Of a stretch of 37,624 nucleotides of DNA, positions 30,865 to 37,624 are shown piece after piece. This DNA is from Treponema sp. (GTDB lineage: Bacteria; Spirochaetota; Spirochaetia; Treponematales; Treponemataceae). The stretch lies in the NCBI GenBank assembly GCA_024690865.1, contig JAILON010000150.1, positions 1 to 37,624 on the forward strand. The letters are read 5' to 3'. Each line of letters opens with the position of its first letter. The first letter of the stretch is position 1. The translations under genes and the position numbers were made by a program. The notes below the pieces were generated by a model that was not told the DNA's origin, searched no databases, and saw nothing but the letters and a program-made list of their open reading frames with translations.

Positions 30865-31922
30865 AGCATCCTTCCTATTCCGTCCCGGAACGAGATGGAG
30901 GGCTGCCACCCCGTGTCGGCGGTCAGCCCGGATATGTCCGCCTTGAGGTAGGTGACCGACTTCTCGTCGTAGGGGATTGCCCCGTAGTTCGCACCTGTAT
31001 AGCTTGGGTTTACGAGTTCCCTGATTTCTTCCAGATACTCCTTTAGGGGTCTGGATGTTCCGCTTCCCAGGCAGTAGGTCCTGCCGTCTACACCGCGGCT
31101 TCCCAATAGGAAAAAGGCGGCTCCCGCATCATCTTCGAACAGATAGTCCCACTGGTGGGTACAGGGACCCAAGTCCATCGGCTCTCCAGATTTGCATTTC
31201 CCTATGAATGTCTTTATCAACGTCGCGGGGCTGTCGTTCGTGCCATAGACGCTCAGGATCCTGACCCAGTTGAACTGCATTCCCAGTTCTCGGCATTTCA
31301 TAGCCGCAAGGAGTCCTGCCGCATACTTGGATACCCCGTATGCGACTTCCGGGCGGCAGGGGACTTCGGCAGTGAGGGGGACGGAGGCCCTTCCGTATTC
31401 GGCCTGGCTTCCTGCCCCGACGAATTTCCTGCAGCCGCAGCGTTTCGCCAGTGAAATTGCATCGAGCGTGTAGCGGATGTTCATCTCCTGCTTTTCCGGA
31501 TCGTTCCGTCCCTCATGGTCGGTGAAGGTCCATCCAAAGTGGTAGAAGCAGTCAATGGAAGAAATGGCGGGGTCTGTGTCCGTTCCGACGGCGGCGGCGA
31601 CCATGGAAGAGGCGGTGGCCTGTGCATTGCTGACGGGCTTTGTCTGTGTGGTGGCCATGGAAGAGGCGGCACCTGCCCCAACGGCGGCCTTAGAAGAAAC
31701 GGCACCAGCCCCGATGGCGGCCCGTACGAGAGTTGCGTCCACATCCTTCATCTGGTCCAGGTCGCATTCGACCAGATGCAGCAAGGGCGAGTCGGGAAGG
31801 CGGGAACGCTTGGACGAACCTGTGCGGGCAAGGGCTATGACGTGTACGCCGTGCTTGATGCATTCCTTTATTAGCGCGCAACCTATCATGCTGGTTGCGC
31901 CAGTGAGCATGATGCATGCCAT
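30861..31922 (-). CDS. NAD-dependent epimerase/dehydratase (extended SDR) with a repeat insertion
   Basis: A 353-aa Rossmann enzyme. The dinucleotide motif TGATSMIG (7-14), the acid after strand 2, VECDLDQ (51-57), and the catalytic YGVSK (Tyr195, Lys199) are all present. It would reduce or epimerise a nucleotide-sugar keto group; in yersiniose synthesis a similar enzyme (YerF) reduces the branch ketone. Unusually, residues about 66-121 are Ala/Gly/Ser/Thr-rich with an internal repeat (GAGAVSSKAAVGAGAASSMA) and lie between strand 3 and the CFYHFGW strand, where relatives have a short loop. The start overlaps the TPP gene's TAA (TAATG), with GGAGG upstream. It is the sixth gene of the operon. 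Confidence 0.9.
   Translation of the reverse strand: MACIMLTGATSMIGCALIKECIKHGVHVIALARTGSSKRSRLPDSPLLHLVECDLDQMKDVDATLVRAAIGAGAVSSKAAVGAGAASSMATTQTKPVSNAQATASSMVAAAVGTDTDPAISSIDCFYHFGWTFTDHEGRNDPEKQEMNIRYTLDAISLAKRCGCRKFVGAGSQAEYGRASVPLTAEVPCRPEVAYGVSKYAAGLLAAMKCRELGMQFNWVRILSVYGTNDSPATLIKTFIGKCKSGEPMDLGPCTHQWDYLFEDDAGAAFFLLGSRGVDGRTYCLGSGTSRPLKEYLEEIRELVNPSYTGANYGAIPYDEKSVTYLKADISGLTADTGWQPSISFRDGIGRML
31555..31722. repeat. In-frame minisatellite insert within the epimerase gene
   Basis: Read on the plus strand, ATGGAAGAG-like units begin at 31555, 31603, 31657 and 31690 (last one TTAGAAGAA). The last two are 33-bp direct repeats, and the spacings of 48, 54 and 33 bp are multiples of three. 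It keeps the epimerase frame open and adds about 55 residues. Confidence 0.75.
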
Positions 31923-33817
31923 TATGCATCGCCTCCGGCCAGGCTTTCCGGCAGTGGGGAAATCTTCATCAGCGATTTGAATTCCTCCCTGGGCAGGAAG
32001 GGGTACATATCCTCCAGGGGCATGGAGACCATCTTGCCGTCGGCGGACATCTTGGACGAGACAGTCGGTACTATCTCCATGTCGGGCGTGACGCGGACGC
32101 GGACAAGTGCGGGGCCCTTATAGCCCAAGACTTCCGGGATGAGCTTCCTGCCCGCCTCTGTGGTGGACAGGTCAAAGTAGCGTATGCCAAAGGCGTCGGC
32201 CAGCTTGTCCAGCCGGGTAAAGGAGACGCCGCTTGCAACGCTTTCTCCCACGTAGTTGCCGTCAAAGTATCGCTTCTGCGTCTGGTGGATCGAAAAATAT
32301 CCTCCGTTTTCCACGACGAACAGCTTGATGTTGTAGTTGTGGAAAACGACAGTCTCCAGCTCCTGCATGTTCTGCATGAAGGAACCTTCGCCTGTTATGC
32401 CTATCACGGTTTGCTCGGGGGCAGCGGCGGCCACGCCGATTGTGGCGGGCAGGGTAAAGCCCATCGTGGCAGTCCCGCCTGTCGTTATGTGCCGCTGGCC
32501 CTCCTTGACTTCCATGGCCTGTGCGGTCACGTAGAAGGCCGAACCCGCGTCGGAAACGAAGGGGGTGGCTCCTGTGCTGTATTTGTTCAAGAGGCCGATG
32601 AATTCATAATAGTTGAGCCCCTTGGGGTCGCTCTTGTAGCTGTCCTGTATGACCGGGTAACGTTTCTTCCATTCCGTGCAGCATTCCCTCCAGGGGGTAT
32701 ACGTCTTGACGGAAGGTGTCCTGCCGCCGTTCGCCGTTCCATATTGGTCCGCCGTTCTGCCCGGGGCAGCCAGCTTGCCGTCCAAGGCCGCCGCCAGCGC
32801 GTTCAGGAATTCCCCCGCATCGCTTACGACAACACGGTCGATGCGGACAGTCTTTTTCGTATGCTCACCGGCGTCTACGTCCACGGCGATGACCTTTGCC
32901 TCGCGTGCAAACTTGTCATACTCGTGTCCCGTGTCCGAAACTGAAAGGCGGCAACCTATCGAAATGAGCAGGTCGGCATTCTGCATGGCCAAGTTGCCCG
33001 CCCTGGCTCCCTTGGAGCCGATTCTGCCGATGCAGCAGGGATCCGCCTCGTCCAGCACGTCTACCCCGAGGAATGACATGACCACGGGGATGTCGTGCGC
33101 GTCCACGAATTCCTTGAGCTTCTGGCAGGCACCGGACAGCCTGACCCCGTGCCCCGCGACGATGACGGGCCGTTCTGCCGTGGACAGAGCATCCACGACG
33201 TAGGAGATGTCGGTTGCAGTCGGAGCGGTTTTGCCCACCGCGCTGTCTCCAGAAGTCGGGGCAAAGCCTTCCAGCCCGGCCTCGTCTATCATTGCCCCCT
33301 GAATGTCAAGCGGAATGCTCAGGGCGACGGGACCGGGCCTGCCGGATGTCGCCTCATGAATGGCCTTTTCCAGGCAATAGCGTATCTTGGTTGCATCATC
33401 CAGTTCGACGGCAAATTTCGTAATCGGGGAAACAACGGAGATGATGTCCGCTTCCTGCACCCCAAACTGCCGGAGGCCGGGAATACCCGCACTTCTCGTA
33501 GTCTGGCTGCTTTTCGCCTGTCCAAAGAGGAACACGACCGGAGTGGAATCCTGCCAGCAGTCCAGAATCCCCGTGACGGTATTCGCCGCGCCTGGACCGC
33601 TCGTCGTGAGTACAAGTCCCGGAGAGTTCTTCATCTTGGCGTAGGCTTCGGCAGCCATGGCCGCGGCTTGCTCATGCTCGGTACAGGTATACTTGATCTT
33701 TTTGGACCTGCCGAAGGAATCCTGCAGGTGCATACATCCGCCACCGGTCAGCATGAAGATGTCCGTAATGCCCCTGTCCTCGAAGAACTTGACCAGATAG
33801 TCGGAAAGCTTAATCAT
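31922..33817 (-). CDS. TPP-dependent acetolactate-synthase-like enzyme (YerE-like candidate)
   Basis: A 631-aa thiamine-diphosphate enzyme with three domains: Pyr (Glu49 in TEHEQAA), a central Rossmann-like domain (RPVIVAGHGVRLSGA, 216-230) and a PP domain (TGGTATMGFTLPATIG). The TPP motif is GEGS (476-479) instead of GDGS, ending VVENGG instead of NNGG. Such enzymes decarboxylate a 2-oxo acid and join the acyl unit to an acceptor. Beside an RfbH-type dehydrase this suggests a YerE-like step, adding a two-carbon (or longer) branch to C4 of a 3,6-dideoxy-4-keto sugar. ATG 33817 has GGAGG and overlaps the upstream gene by 8 nt. The substrate is inferred only from context. Confidence 0.85.
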   Translation of the reverse strand: MIKLSDYLVKFFEDRGITDIFMLTGGGCMHLQDSFGRSKKIKYTCTEHEQAAAMAAEAYAKMKNSPGLVLTTSGPGAANTVTGILDCWQDSTPVVFLFGQAKSSQTTRSAGIPGLRQFGVQEADIISVVSPITKFAVELDDATKIRYCLEKAIHEATSGRPGPVALSIPLDIQGAMIDEAGLEGFAPTSGDSAVGKTAPTATDISYVVDALSTAERPVIVAGHGVRLSGACQKLKEFVDAHDIPVVMSFLGVDVLDEADPCCIGRIGSKGARAGNLAMQNADLLISIGCRLSVSDTGHEYDKFAREAKVIAVDVDAGEHTKKTVRIDRVVVSDAGEFLNALAAALDGKLAAPGRTADQYGTANGGRTPSVKTYTPWRECCTEWKKRYPVIQDSYKSDPKGLNYYEFIGLLNKYSTGATPFVSDAGSAFYVTAQAMEVKEGQRHITTGGTATMGFTLPATIGVAAAAPEQTVIGITGEGSFMQNMQELETVVFHNYNIKLFVVENGGYFSIHQTQKRYFDGNYVGESVASGVSFTRLDKLADAFGIRYFDLSTTEAGRKLIPEVLGYKGPALVRVRVTPDMEIVPTVSSKMSADGKMVSMPLEDMYPFLPREEFKSLMKISPLPESLAGGDA

Positions 33818-34640
33818 TCCCTGCCTCCGCGCTCGTCTGCGCCCCCTTGTTGGCCCCACAAATCCCCGTGTTGGCCTCGGCCTCTCCTTTGGCCCTGTCT
33901 GCATTACCGCCTGCCCCGGTCACCCCTTCGACAAAGCCATGGATGCAGTCGTACAGGATGCCGCAGTCCACCTTGTAGACGACGAACGAAAAGCCCTGGG
34001 CTATAACGTCCTGTGCCTCCTTCACGCTGTGGACCATGCAGCCCGCGGACTTCCCGGCGGCGGAAGCCTTGCGCGCCGTGAGCGCCATCAGGTCCAGGAC
34101 CTTCTGGTTCGTCACGTCACCGGGAATGCCCAGCGCGATGGAAAGGTCGTACTGGCCTACGTACAGCACGGAAATCTGCGGAAGCTTGAGGATTTCGTCC
34201 AGCTGGGAAAAAGCCTCCGTTCCTTCCAAAATCAAAGCAATCTGTATGCGCCTGTTTTCCTTTTCAAAATAATCTGCGCTCACCTTGTGGTAGCCGCCGG
34301 CCGGAACAAAGGGGTTGAATCCCCGCTCCCCCTCCGGAGCAAAACAGCAGAGGCGAATGGCCTCCTTTGCGTCGGCAAGCCCCTTCACCTGGGGAAATAC
34401 TATCCCGTCGCAGCCGGTGTCCAGCGTCCTCGTCACCCAGGATTCCTCTATCGCAGGAACCCTGACGTACGCCTGCTTCCCGGCTGCATGGGCGGCAAAG
34501 ACCATGTCCTGTGCCAGATTGAAGTCTATGACCCCATGCTCCATGTCGATTATTGAAAAGTCAAAGCCGGCCCGCGCCATGACGTTCGTGACGTAGGCGG
34601 AAGGCATTTCCGCCCAGGTGCCCAGTTGAACACTGTCCAT
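33810..34640 (-). CDS. HpcH/HpaI-type class II 2-oxo-acid aldolase
   Basis: A 276-aa (beta/alpha)8-barrel aldolase. Family motifs are LGTWAEMPSAYVTNVMARAGFDFSI, the His in DMEHGVIDF, GCDGIVFPQV, the metal-site Glu in ALILEGTEAF, and GQYDLSIALG with the metal-site Asp. It would make or break a bond between a pyruvate unit and an aldehyde, using a divalent metal. The family is usually about 250 residues; here the last ~35 (GVTGAGGNADRAKGEAEANT and onward) form a low-complexity Ala/Gly tail encoded by TTGGCC-containing DNA. The start is 2 nt past the upstream stop; GGGGGAAG is the ribosome-binding site. It could supply or consume the 2-oxo acid used by the TPP enzyme. Confidence 0.9.
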   Translation of the reverse strand: MDSVQLGTWAEMPSAYVTNVMARAGFDFSIIDMEHGVIDFNLAQDMVFAAHAAGKQAYVRVPAIEESWVTRTLDTGCDGIVFPQVKGLADAKEAIRLCCFAPEGERGFNPFVPAGGYHKVSADYFEKENRRIQIALILEGTEAFSQLDEILKLPQISVLYVGQYDLSIALGIPGDVTNQKVLDLMALTARKASAAGKSAGCMVHSVKEAQDVIAQGFSFVVYKVDCGILYDCIHGFVEGVTGAGGNADRAKGEAEANTGICGANKGAQTSAEAGND

Positions 34641-34642
34641 AA

Positions 34643-35668
34643 TTACCGTCTTCCCCCGCTCTTTTTCTTTGCGTCATGCAGCTCCTGCGCCACGCTTACA
34701 ATCATATCTTCCTGTCCGGCGACGGCCTTGCGCCGTCCCAATTCCATGAGGATGTCGCGGGCATCTACGCCAAAACTGTCTGCAGCGTTCAACACGTGGC
34801 GCTTGAAGCCGGAAAATACTCCTGCCATCCCGTTTACGATGTTCAAATCGTCCAGCCCCTTGTCGTTTTTCCACCACTTTGCAACGTATTCCTTGCTGAC
34901 GTCCATCATCCGGTATAAGTCGGCATCGCACTCGATGCCCTCTTTTTTCAGCAGGGCGACGATTGCCTCAAGCTGGCAGTTTCCCGCGCCCGCACCAAAG
35001 CCCCGCACGGTTCCGTCTATGATGGTCGCTCCGTTCTGTATCGCCGTGTAGCTGTTTGCCACGGCAAGGCCCAGGTTGTTGTGGGCATGGAAGCCTATGC
35101 GGCAGGTGAGCTTTTCCGCAAGGAGGCCCACGGTGTCGCGCACCATCTCCGGCGTGGAAGCCCCCGCGCTGTCCATCAGGATTACCCCGGAAGCACCGTA
35201 GGATTCCAGCTGCCGGGCCTGCTGCAGGAGGGTATCCCTGTCCGCCAGATGGTACATCATCATGACACCGTAAACTTCCTTGCCCTCATGCACAAGGAAC
35301 TCTATGTGCTGACGGGTGATGTTCGTCTCAGTGCAGTGGCAGCCTATCTTGAAAAGGTCTACGCCCGCGTCCACGGCGGGACTCAGGTCGTCCCGTATGG
35401 TTCCGTATCCGGGCATCATGAATGTGGCCAGCTTGGTCCGGTGCAGGTTCTCGCGGGCCACCGTGAGCATTTGGGAATCGGTAAGCAGGGAAAGGCCGAC
35501 TTGCAGGGAAGAAGCCCCCAGCCCGTTGCCATGGCCCACGACAATGGCATCCATACCTGCCGCATCCATCGCACGGCAGTAGTCCCGTATGTTTTCCTCC
35601 GTGTACTGGTGGCCTATGGCATGGCTCCCGTCGCGGAGGGTAGCGTCAAAAAGTAGAATCCGTTCCAT
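34643..35668 (-). CDS. 4-hydroxy-2-oxovalerate aldolase (DmpG/MhpE type)
   Basis: A 341-aa class II aldolase of the DRE-TIM barrel family. The signature FDATLRDGSHAIGHQY (6-21) gives the metal-site Asp and the catalytic Arg, and GFHAHNNLGLAVANSY supplies the two metal His residues. The C-terminal communication domain is present, so it is full length and probably pairs with the dehydrogenase encoded next to it. It cleaves 4-hydroxy-2-oxo acids to pyruvate and an aldehyde, or runs in reverse. In catabolic clusters this pair ends aromatic meta-cleavage; no other such gene is here. GAGAGGG lies 10 nt upstream. Gap to the preceding gene is 3 nt. Confidence 0.92.
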   Translation of the reverse strand: MERILLFDATLRDGSHAIGHQYTEENIRDYCRAMDAAGMDAIVVGHGNGLGASSLQVGLSLLTDSQMLTVARENLHRTKLATFMMPGYGTIRDDLSPAVDAGVDLFKIGCHCTETNITRQHIEFLVHEGKEVYGVMMMYHLADRDTLLQQARQLESYGASGVILMDSAGASTPEMVRDTVGLLAEKLTCRIGFHAHNNLGLAVANSYTAIQNGATIIDGTVRGFGAGAGNCQLEAIVALLKKEGIECDADLYRMMDVSKEYVAKWWKNDKGLDDLNIVNGMAGVFSGFKRHVLNAADSFGVDARDILMELGRRKAVAGQEDMIVSVAQELHDAKKKSGGRR

Positions 35669-35671
35669 AAA

Positions 35672-36553
35672 CTACAAACCCTCTCCGTACCCCTTCTTCA
35701 AGGCATATTCAGTGGCAATCTTGATTGCGGCGCAGGTGATGATGTCCAGGTTCCCGGCGTACTTGGGCAGGTAGTCGCCGCTGCCCGTCACCTCCACGCT
35801 CAGCGTGACGCGCCCGTTCTCAAGCACTGGCCCCAGCACGATGTGGAAGCCAGGAACGTAGCCCTGTATCACCTTCTCCATGTCGAATGCCGCCCGCCGT
35901 ATCTTTCCCATGTCGGGGTCTTTGCACAGGATGTAGAGGGTGTTGTGCATCGTTATGGGAGGATTGGCGGGATTCAGGTTTATCATTGCCTTGGTGTTCT
36001 GTATTCCCGTAAAGTCGCGCAGGGCATCTTTCGTCGTCTGCGTAAATTCGTCTATGTTGTTGCGTGTCCCCATCCCGGCGGATGCGGATGCAATCGTCGC
36101 CACCAGCTCCAGGTAGCTTATGTTCTGCTGGACCTTGCTTATGGCGAGGGCGATGGGAATGACGGCCTGTCCGCCGCAGGTGATCAAGTTCACGTTGTCC
36201 TGCTTGAGCCCTTCCTCCAGGTTTATGGCCGGGATGCAGAAGGAGCCGATGTGTGCGGGGGTCAAGTCGATCGTGAATTTGCCGAGTTTCTTCAAAATCG
36301 GGGCATTGTGCCGGTGGCCTTCCACCGATGTCGCGTCAAAGACCAGCTCGCAGCAGTCCGGGTGCTTTTCGATGTAGGCAATGGATTCCACGGACGTAGG
36401 CACGCCAAGGGCCTTTGCCCTGGCGATTCCCATTGAGTCAGCCTTGTGTCCTGTGAAAACGCCGCATTCCAAAACAGGAGACTTCATCAGCTTGGCCAAA
36501 AGGTCGCTGCCGATGTTGCCCGTACCTATTATGGCGGCCTTCATCTTGCCCAT
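35672..36553 (-). CDS. Acetaldehyde dehydrogenase, acylating (DmpF/MhpF type)
   Basis: A 293-aa enzyme with an N-terminal NAD+ site (AAIIGTGNIGSDLL), an ASDH-like catalytic domain with the active Cys in ITCGGQAVIPIALA, and TVASASAGMGTR-like TIASASAGMGTRNNIDEF. It turns an aldehyde plus CoA and NAD+ into an acyl-CoA, or the reverse. With the aldolase downstream it normally forms a channelling complex in which the aldehyde never leaves. Its presence in a sugar operon is unusual. The start may be ATG 36553 or 36544. The dehydrase gene ends 20 nt upstream, with a GGAAGGGACGGG stretch as possible ribosome-binding site. Confidence 0.92.
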   Translation of the reverse strand: MGKMKAAIIGTGNIGSDLLAKLMKSPVLECGVFTGHKADSMGIARAKALGVPTSVESIAYIEKHPDCCELVFDATSVEGHRHNAPILKKLGKFTIDLTPAHIGSFCIPAINLEEGLKQDNVNLITCGGQAVIPIALAISKVQQNISYLELVATIASASAGMGTRNNIDEFTQTTKDALRDFTGIQNTKAMINLNPANPPITMHNTLYILCKDPDMGKIRRAAFDMEKVIQGYVPGFHIVLGPVLENGRVTLSVEVTGSGDYLPKYAGNLDIITCAAIKIATEYALKKGYGEGL

Positions 36554-36573
36554 CTAAAACGTCCCGTCCCTTC

Positions 36574-37624
36574 CTACAAGTTTGCCTTTATGACGCTTGC
36601 CATCTTGTCCAGCATGGCGTCCGTCATGCCCGGATACACGCCCACCCAGAAGGTGTCCCTCATGATCCGGTCCGTGCAGTCCAGGCTGCCCGACACCCGG
36701 TAGGCGTCGCTGCCCCGTATGCCGTCGAAGCAGGGGTGCTTGGTCAGGTTGCCCGCGAAGAGCATCCTCGTCTGTATCCTGCTGTCTTCAAGCGCCTTCA
36801 CCAGGCGCAGCTTGCCGCCTTCTTTTTTGCAGGTAATCAGGAAGCCGAACCAGCTGGGATTGCTGTTGGGGGCAGCCTCCGGCAGGATGAGCGAGCCCTC
36901 CGTCCCGGAAAGCGCGTCCCGCAGGTACTGCCAGTTGTGCCTGCGCCTCTCCACGAACGAGGGGAACTTTTCCAGCTGGGCGCAGCCTATGGCCGCCTGC
37001 AGGTCGGTCGCCTTGAGGTTGTAGCCCAGGTGGCTGTAGACGTACTTGTGGTCGTAGCCCGCGGGGAGCTGCCCGTACTGGCCGTCGAAGCGGTGGCCGC
37101 AGGTGTTGTCCCGTCCGGACGGGCACGCGCAGTCCCGGCCCCAGTCCCTCATGGACAGGGCTATCTTGTGCAGGAGCGGGTCCGCCGTGTAGACGGCACC
37201 GCCCTCTCCCATCGTCATGTGGTGGGGCGGGTAGAAGCTGGAGGCCCCGATGTCGCCCCAGGTCCCCGTCAGCTTGGTCCTGCCGTCTATCGTGTACTCC
37301 GAGCCGAGCGCGTCGCAGTTGTCCTCGACCAGCCAGAGCCTGTGTGCGCCGCAGAAGGCCTTGACGGCCTTGAGGTCGAAAGGGTTGCCCAGCGTGTGCG
37401 CTATCATCACGGCCTTGGTCTTGGGCGACAGGGCCGCCTCAAGCCGGGACACGTCTATGTTGTACTGGGGTATGGTCACGTCAACGAACACGGGGACGGC
37501 CCCGTAGTTCAGTATGGGGGTCACGGTCGTGGGGAAGCCGCATGCGACGGTTATGACCTCGTCGCCGCGCTTTATGGCCCGCTCTCCCAGGAGGGGGGAT
37601 GTCAGCGTCATGAAGGCCAGCAGG
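36574..37624 (-). CDS. rfbH: RfbH-type CDP-4-keto-6-deoxyglucose 3-dehydrase (partial; N-terminus beyond the window)
   Basis: The last ~350 residues of a DegT/AHBA-fold enzyme. Unlike aminotransferases it has [10 protein letters not shown], with His where PLP-binding Lys would be, the hallmark of the E1 (RfbH/AscC) dehydrases that use PMP. It also has the [2Fe-2S] Cys pattern C-A-C-x7-C in [16 protein letters not shown], plus the Cys of [10 protein letters not shown]1 removes the C3 hydroxyl of CDP-4-keto-6-deoxyglucose with help from an E3 reductase, starting 3,6-dideoxyhexose synthesis. The open frame runs off the right edge (a Met codon at 37611 is internal). E3 and the sugar nucleotidyltransferase should lie upstream. 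Confidence 0.93.
   Translation of the reverse strand, partial: LLAFMTLTSPLLGERAIKRGDEVITVACGFPTTVTPILNYGAVPVFVDVTIPQYNIDVSRLEAALSPKTKAVMIAHTLGNPFDLKAVKAFCGAHRLWLVEDNCDALGSEYTIDGRTKLTGTWGDIGASSFYPPHHMTMGEGGAVYTADPLLHKIALSMRDWGRDCACPSGRDNTCGHRFDGQYGQLPAGYDHKYVYSHLGYNLKATDLQAAIGCAQLEKFPSFVERRRHNWQYLRDALSGTEGSLILPEAAPNSNPSWFGFLITCKKEGGKLRLVKALEDSRIQTRMLFAGNLTKHPCFDGIRGSDAYRVSGSLDCTDRIMRDTFWVGVYPGMTDAMLDKMASVIKANL

Noticed and set aside
31515..31980. Plus-strand ORFs opposite the epimerase
   Set aside because: They arise from the repeat insert, which is open on both strands; no ribosome-binding site or promoter.

Overview
This window looks like chromosomal DNA of a moderately high-GC spirochaete, most likely a Treponema from an animal-associated niche. 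The grounds are a 960-residue GreA with a very long N-terminal extension preceded by a TPR gene (an arrangement I know from Treponema and Borrelia), a C-terminal fragment of the PD-(D/E)XK/Rpn-type transposase common in Treponema, a DUF3798-type binding-protein ABC operon, a loose spirochaetal lipobox, and many short intergenic repeats. The genus is inferred from gene content; species cannot be assigned. No rRNA, tRNA or CRISPR array was seen.

Layout. 1-134 is the end of an outer-membrane beta-barrel gene with a strong terminator. 263-681 is a frameshifted transposase remnant. 822-2771 (-) is an unknown 649-aa protein. 3013-3513 (+) is a small lipoprotein. 3724-5658 (-) is a long-chain acyl-CoA ligase. 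6020-7783 (+) is a membrane glycosyltransferase-like protein that ends in a repeat-rich gap (7763-7993). From 19695 down to 8004 all genes lie on the minus strand: a cytoplasmic FIST-domain hybrid histidine kinase; an ABC importer (DUF3798-like lipoprotein, double ATPase, two permeases) with a small membrane-anchored protein; then MntP, a MATE exporter and a voltage-gated-type K+ channel, mostly with overlapping or abutting ends.

19696-20115 is an intergenic block holding eleven copies of a 22-bp tandem repeat, followed by the pyrI promoter. pyrI (+) and an extended RluA-type pseudouridine synthase (-) converge. An acidic exported protein (+), tsaD and a divergent polysaccharide deacetylase (-) follow. 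The TPR gene, greA and an MBL-fold hydrolase (+) come next and end in a terminator at 30353-30383.

30433-37624 (-) is one tightly packed operon entering from beyond the right edge: an RfbH-type PMP/[2Fe-2S] 3-dehydrase, an acylating acetaldehyde dehydrogenase, a 4-hydroxy-2-oxovalerate aldolase, an HpcH/HpaI aldolase, an acetolactate-synthase-like TPP enzyme, an NAD-dependent epimerase/reductase and a GtrA protein. Together they suggest synthesis of a 3,6-dideoxy, C4-branched (yersiniose-like) sugar for a surface glycan, with aldolases possibly supplying the 2-oxo acid for the TPP enzyme. This is the best candidate here for an undescribed system.

Two other themes stand out. At least six genes have a good -35/-10 promoter ending only 5-11 nt before the start codon and no Shine-Dalgarno sequence, which suggests leaderless or near-leaderless mRNAs. 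Short repeats also occur both between genes and, in frame, inside a Rossmann enzyme.
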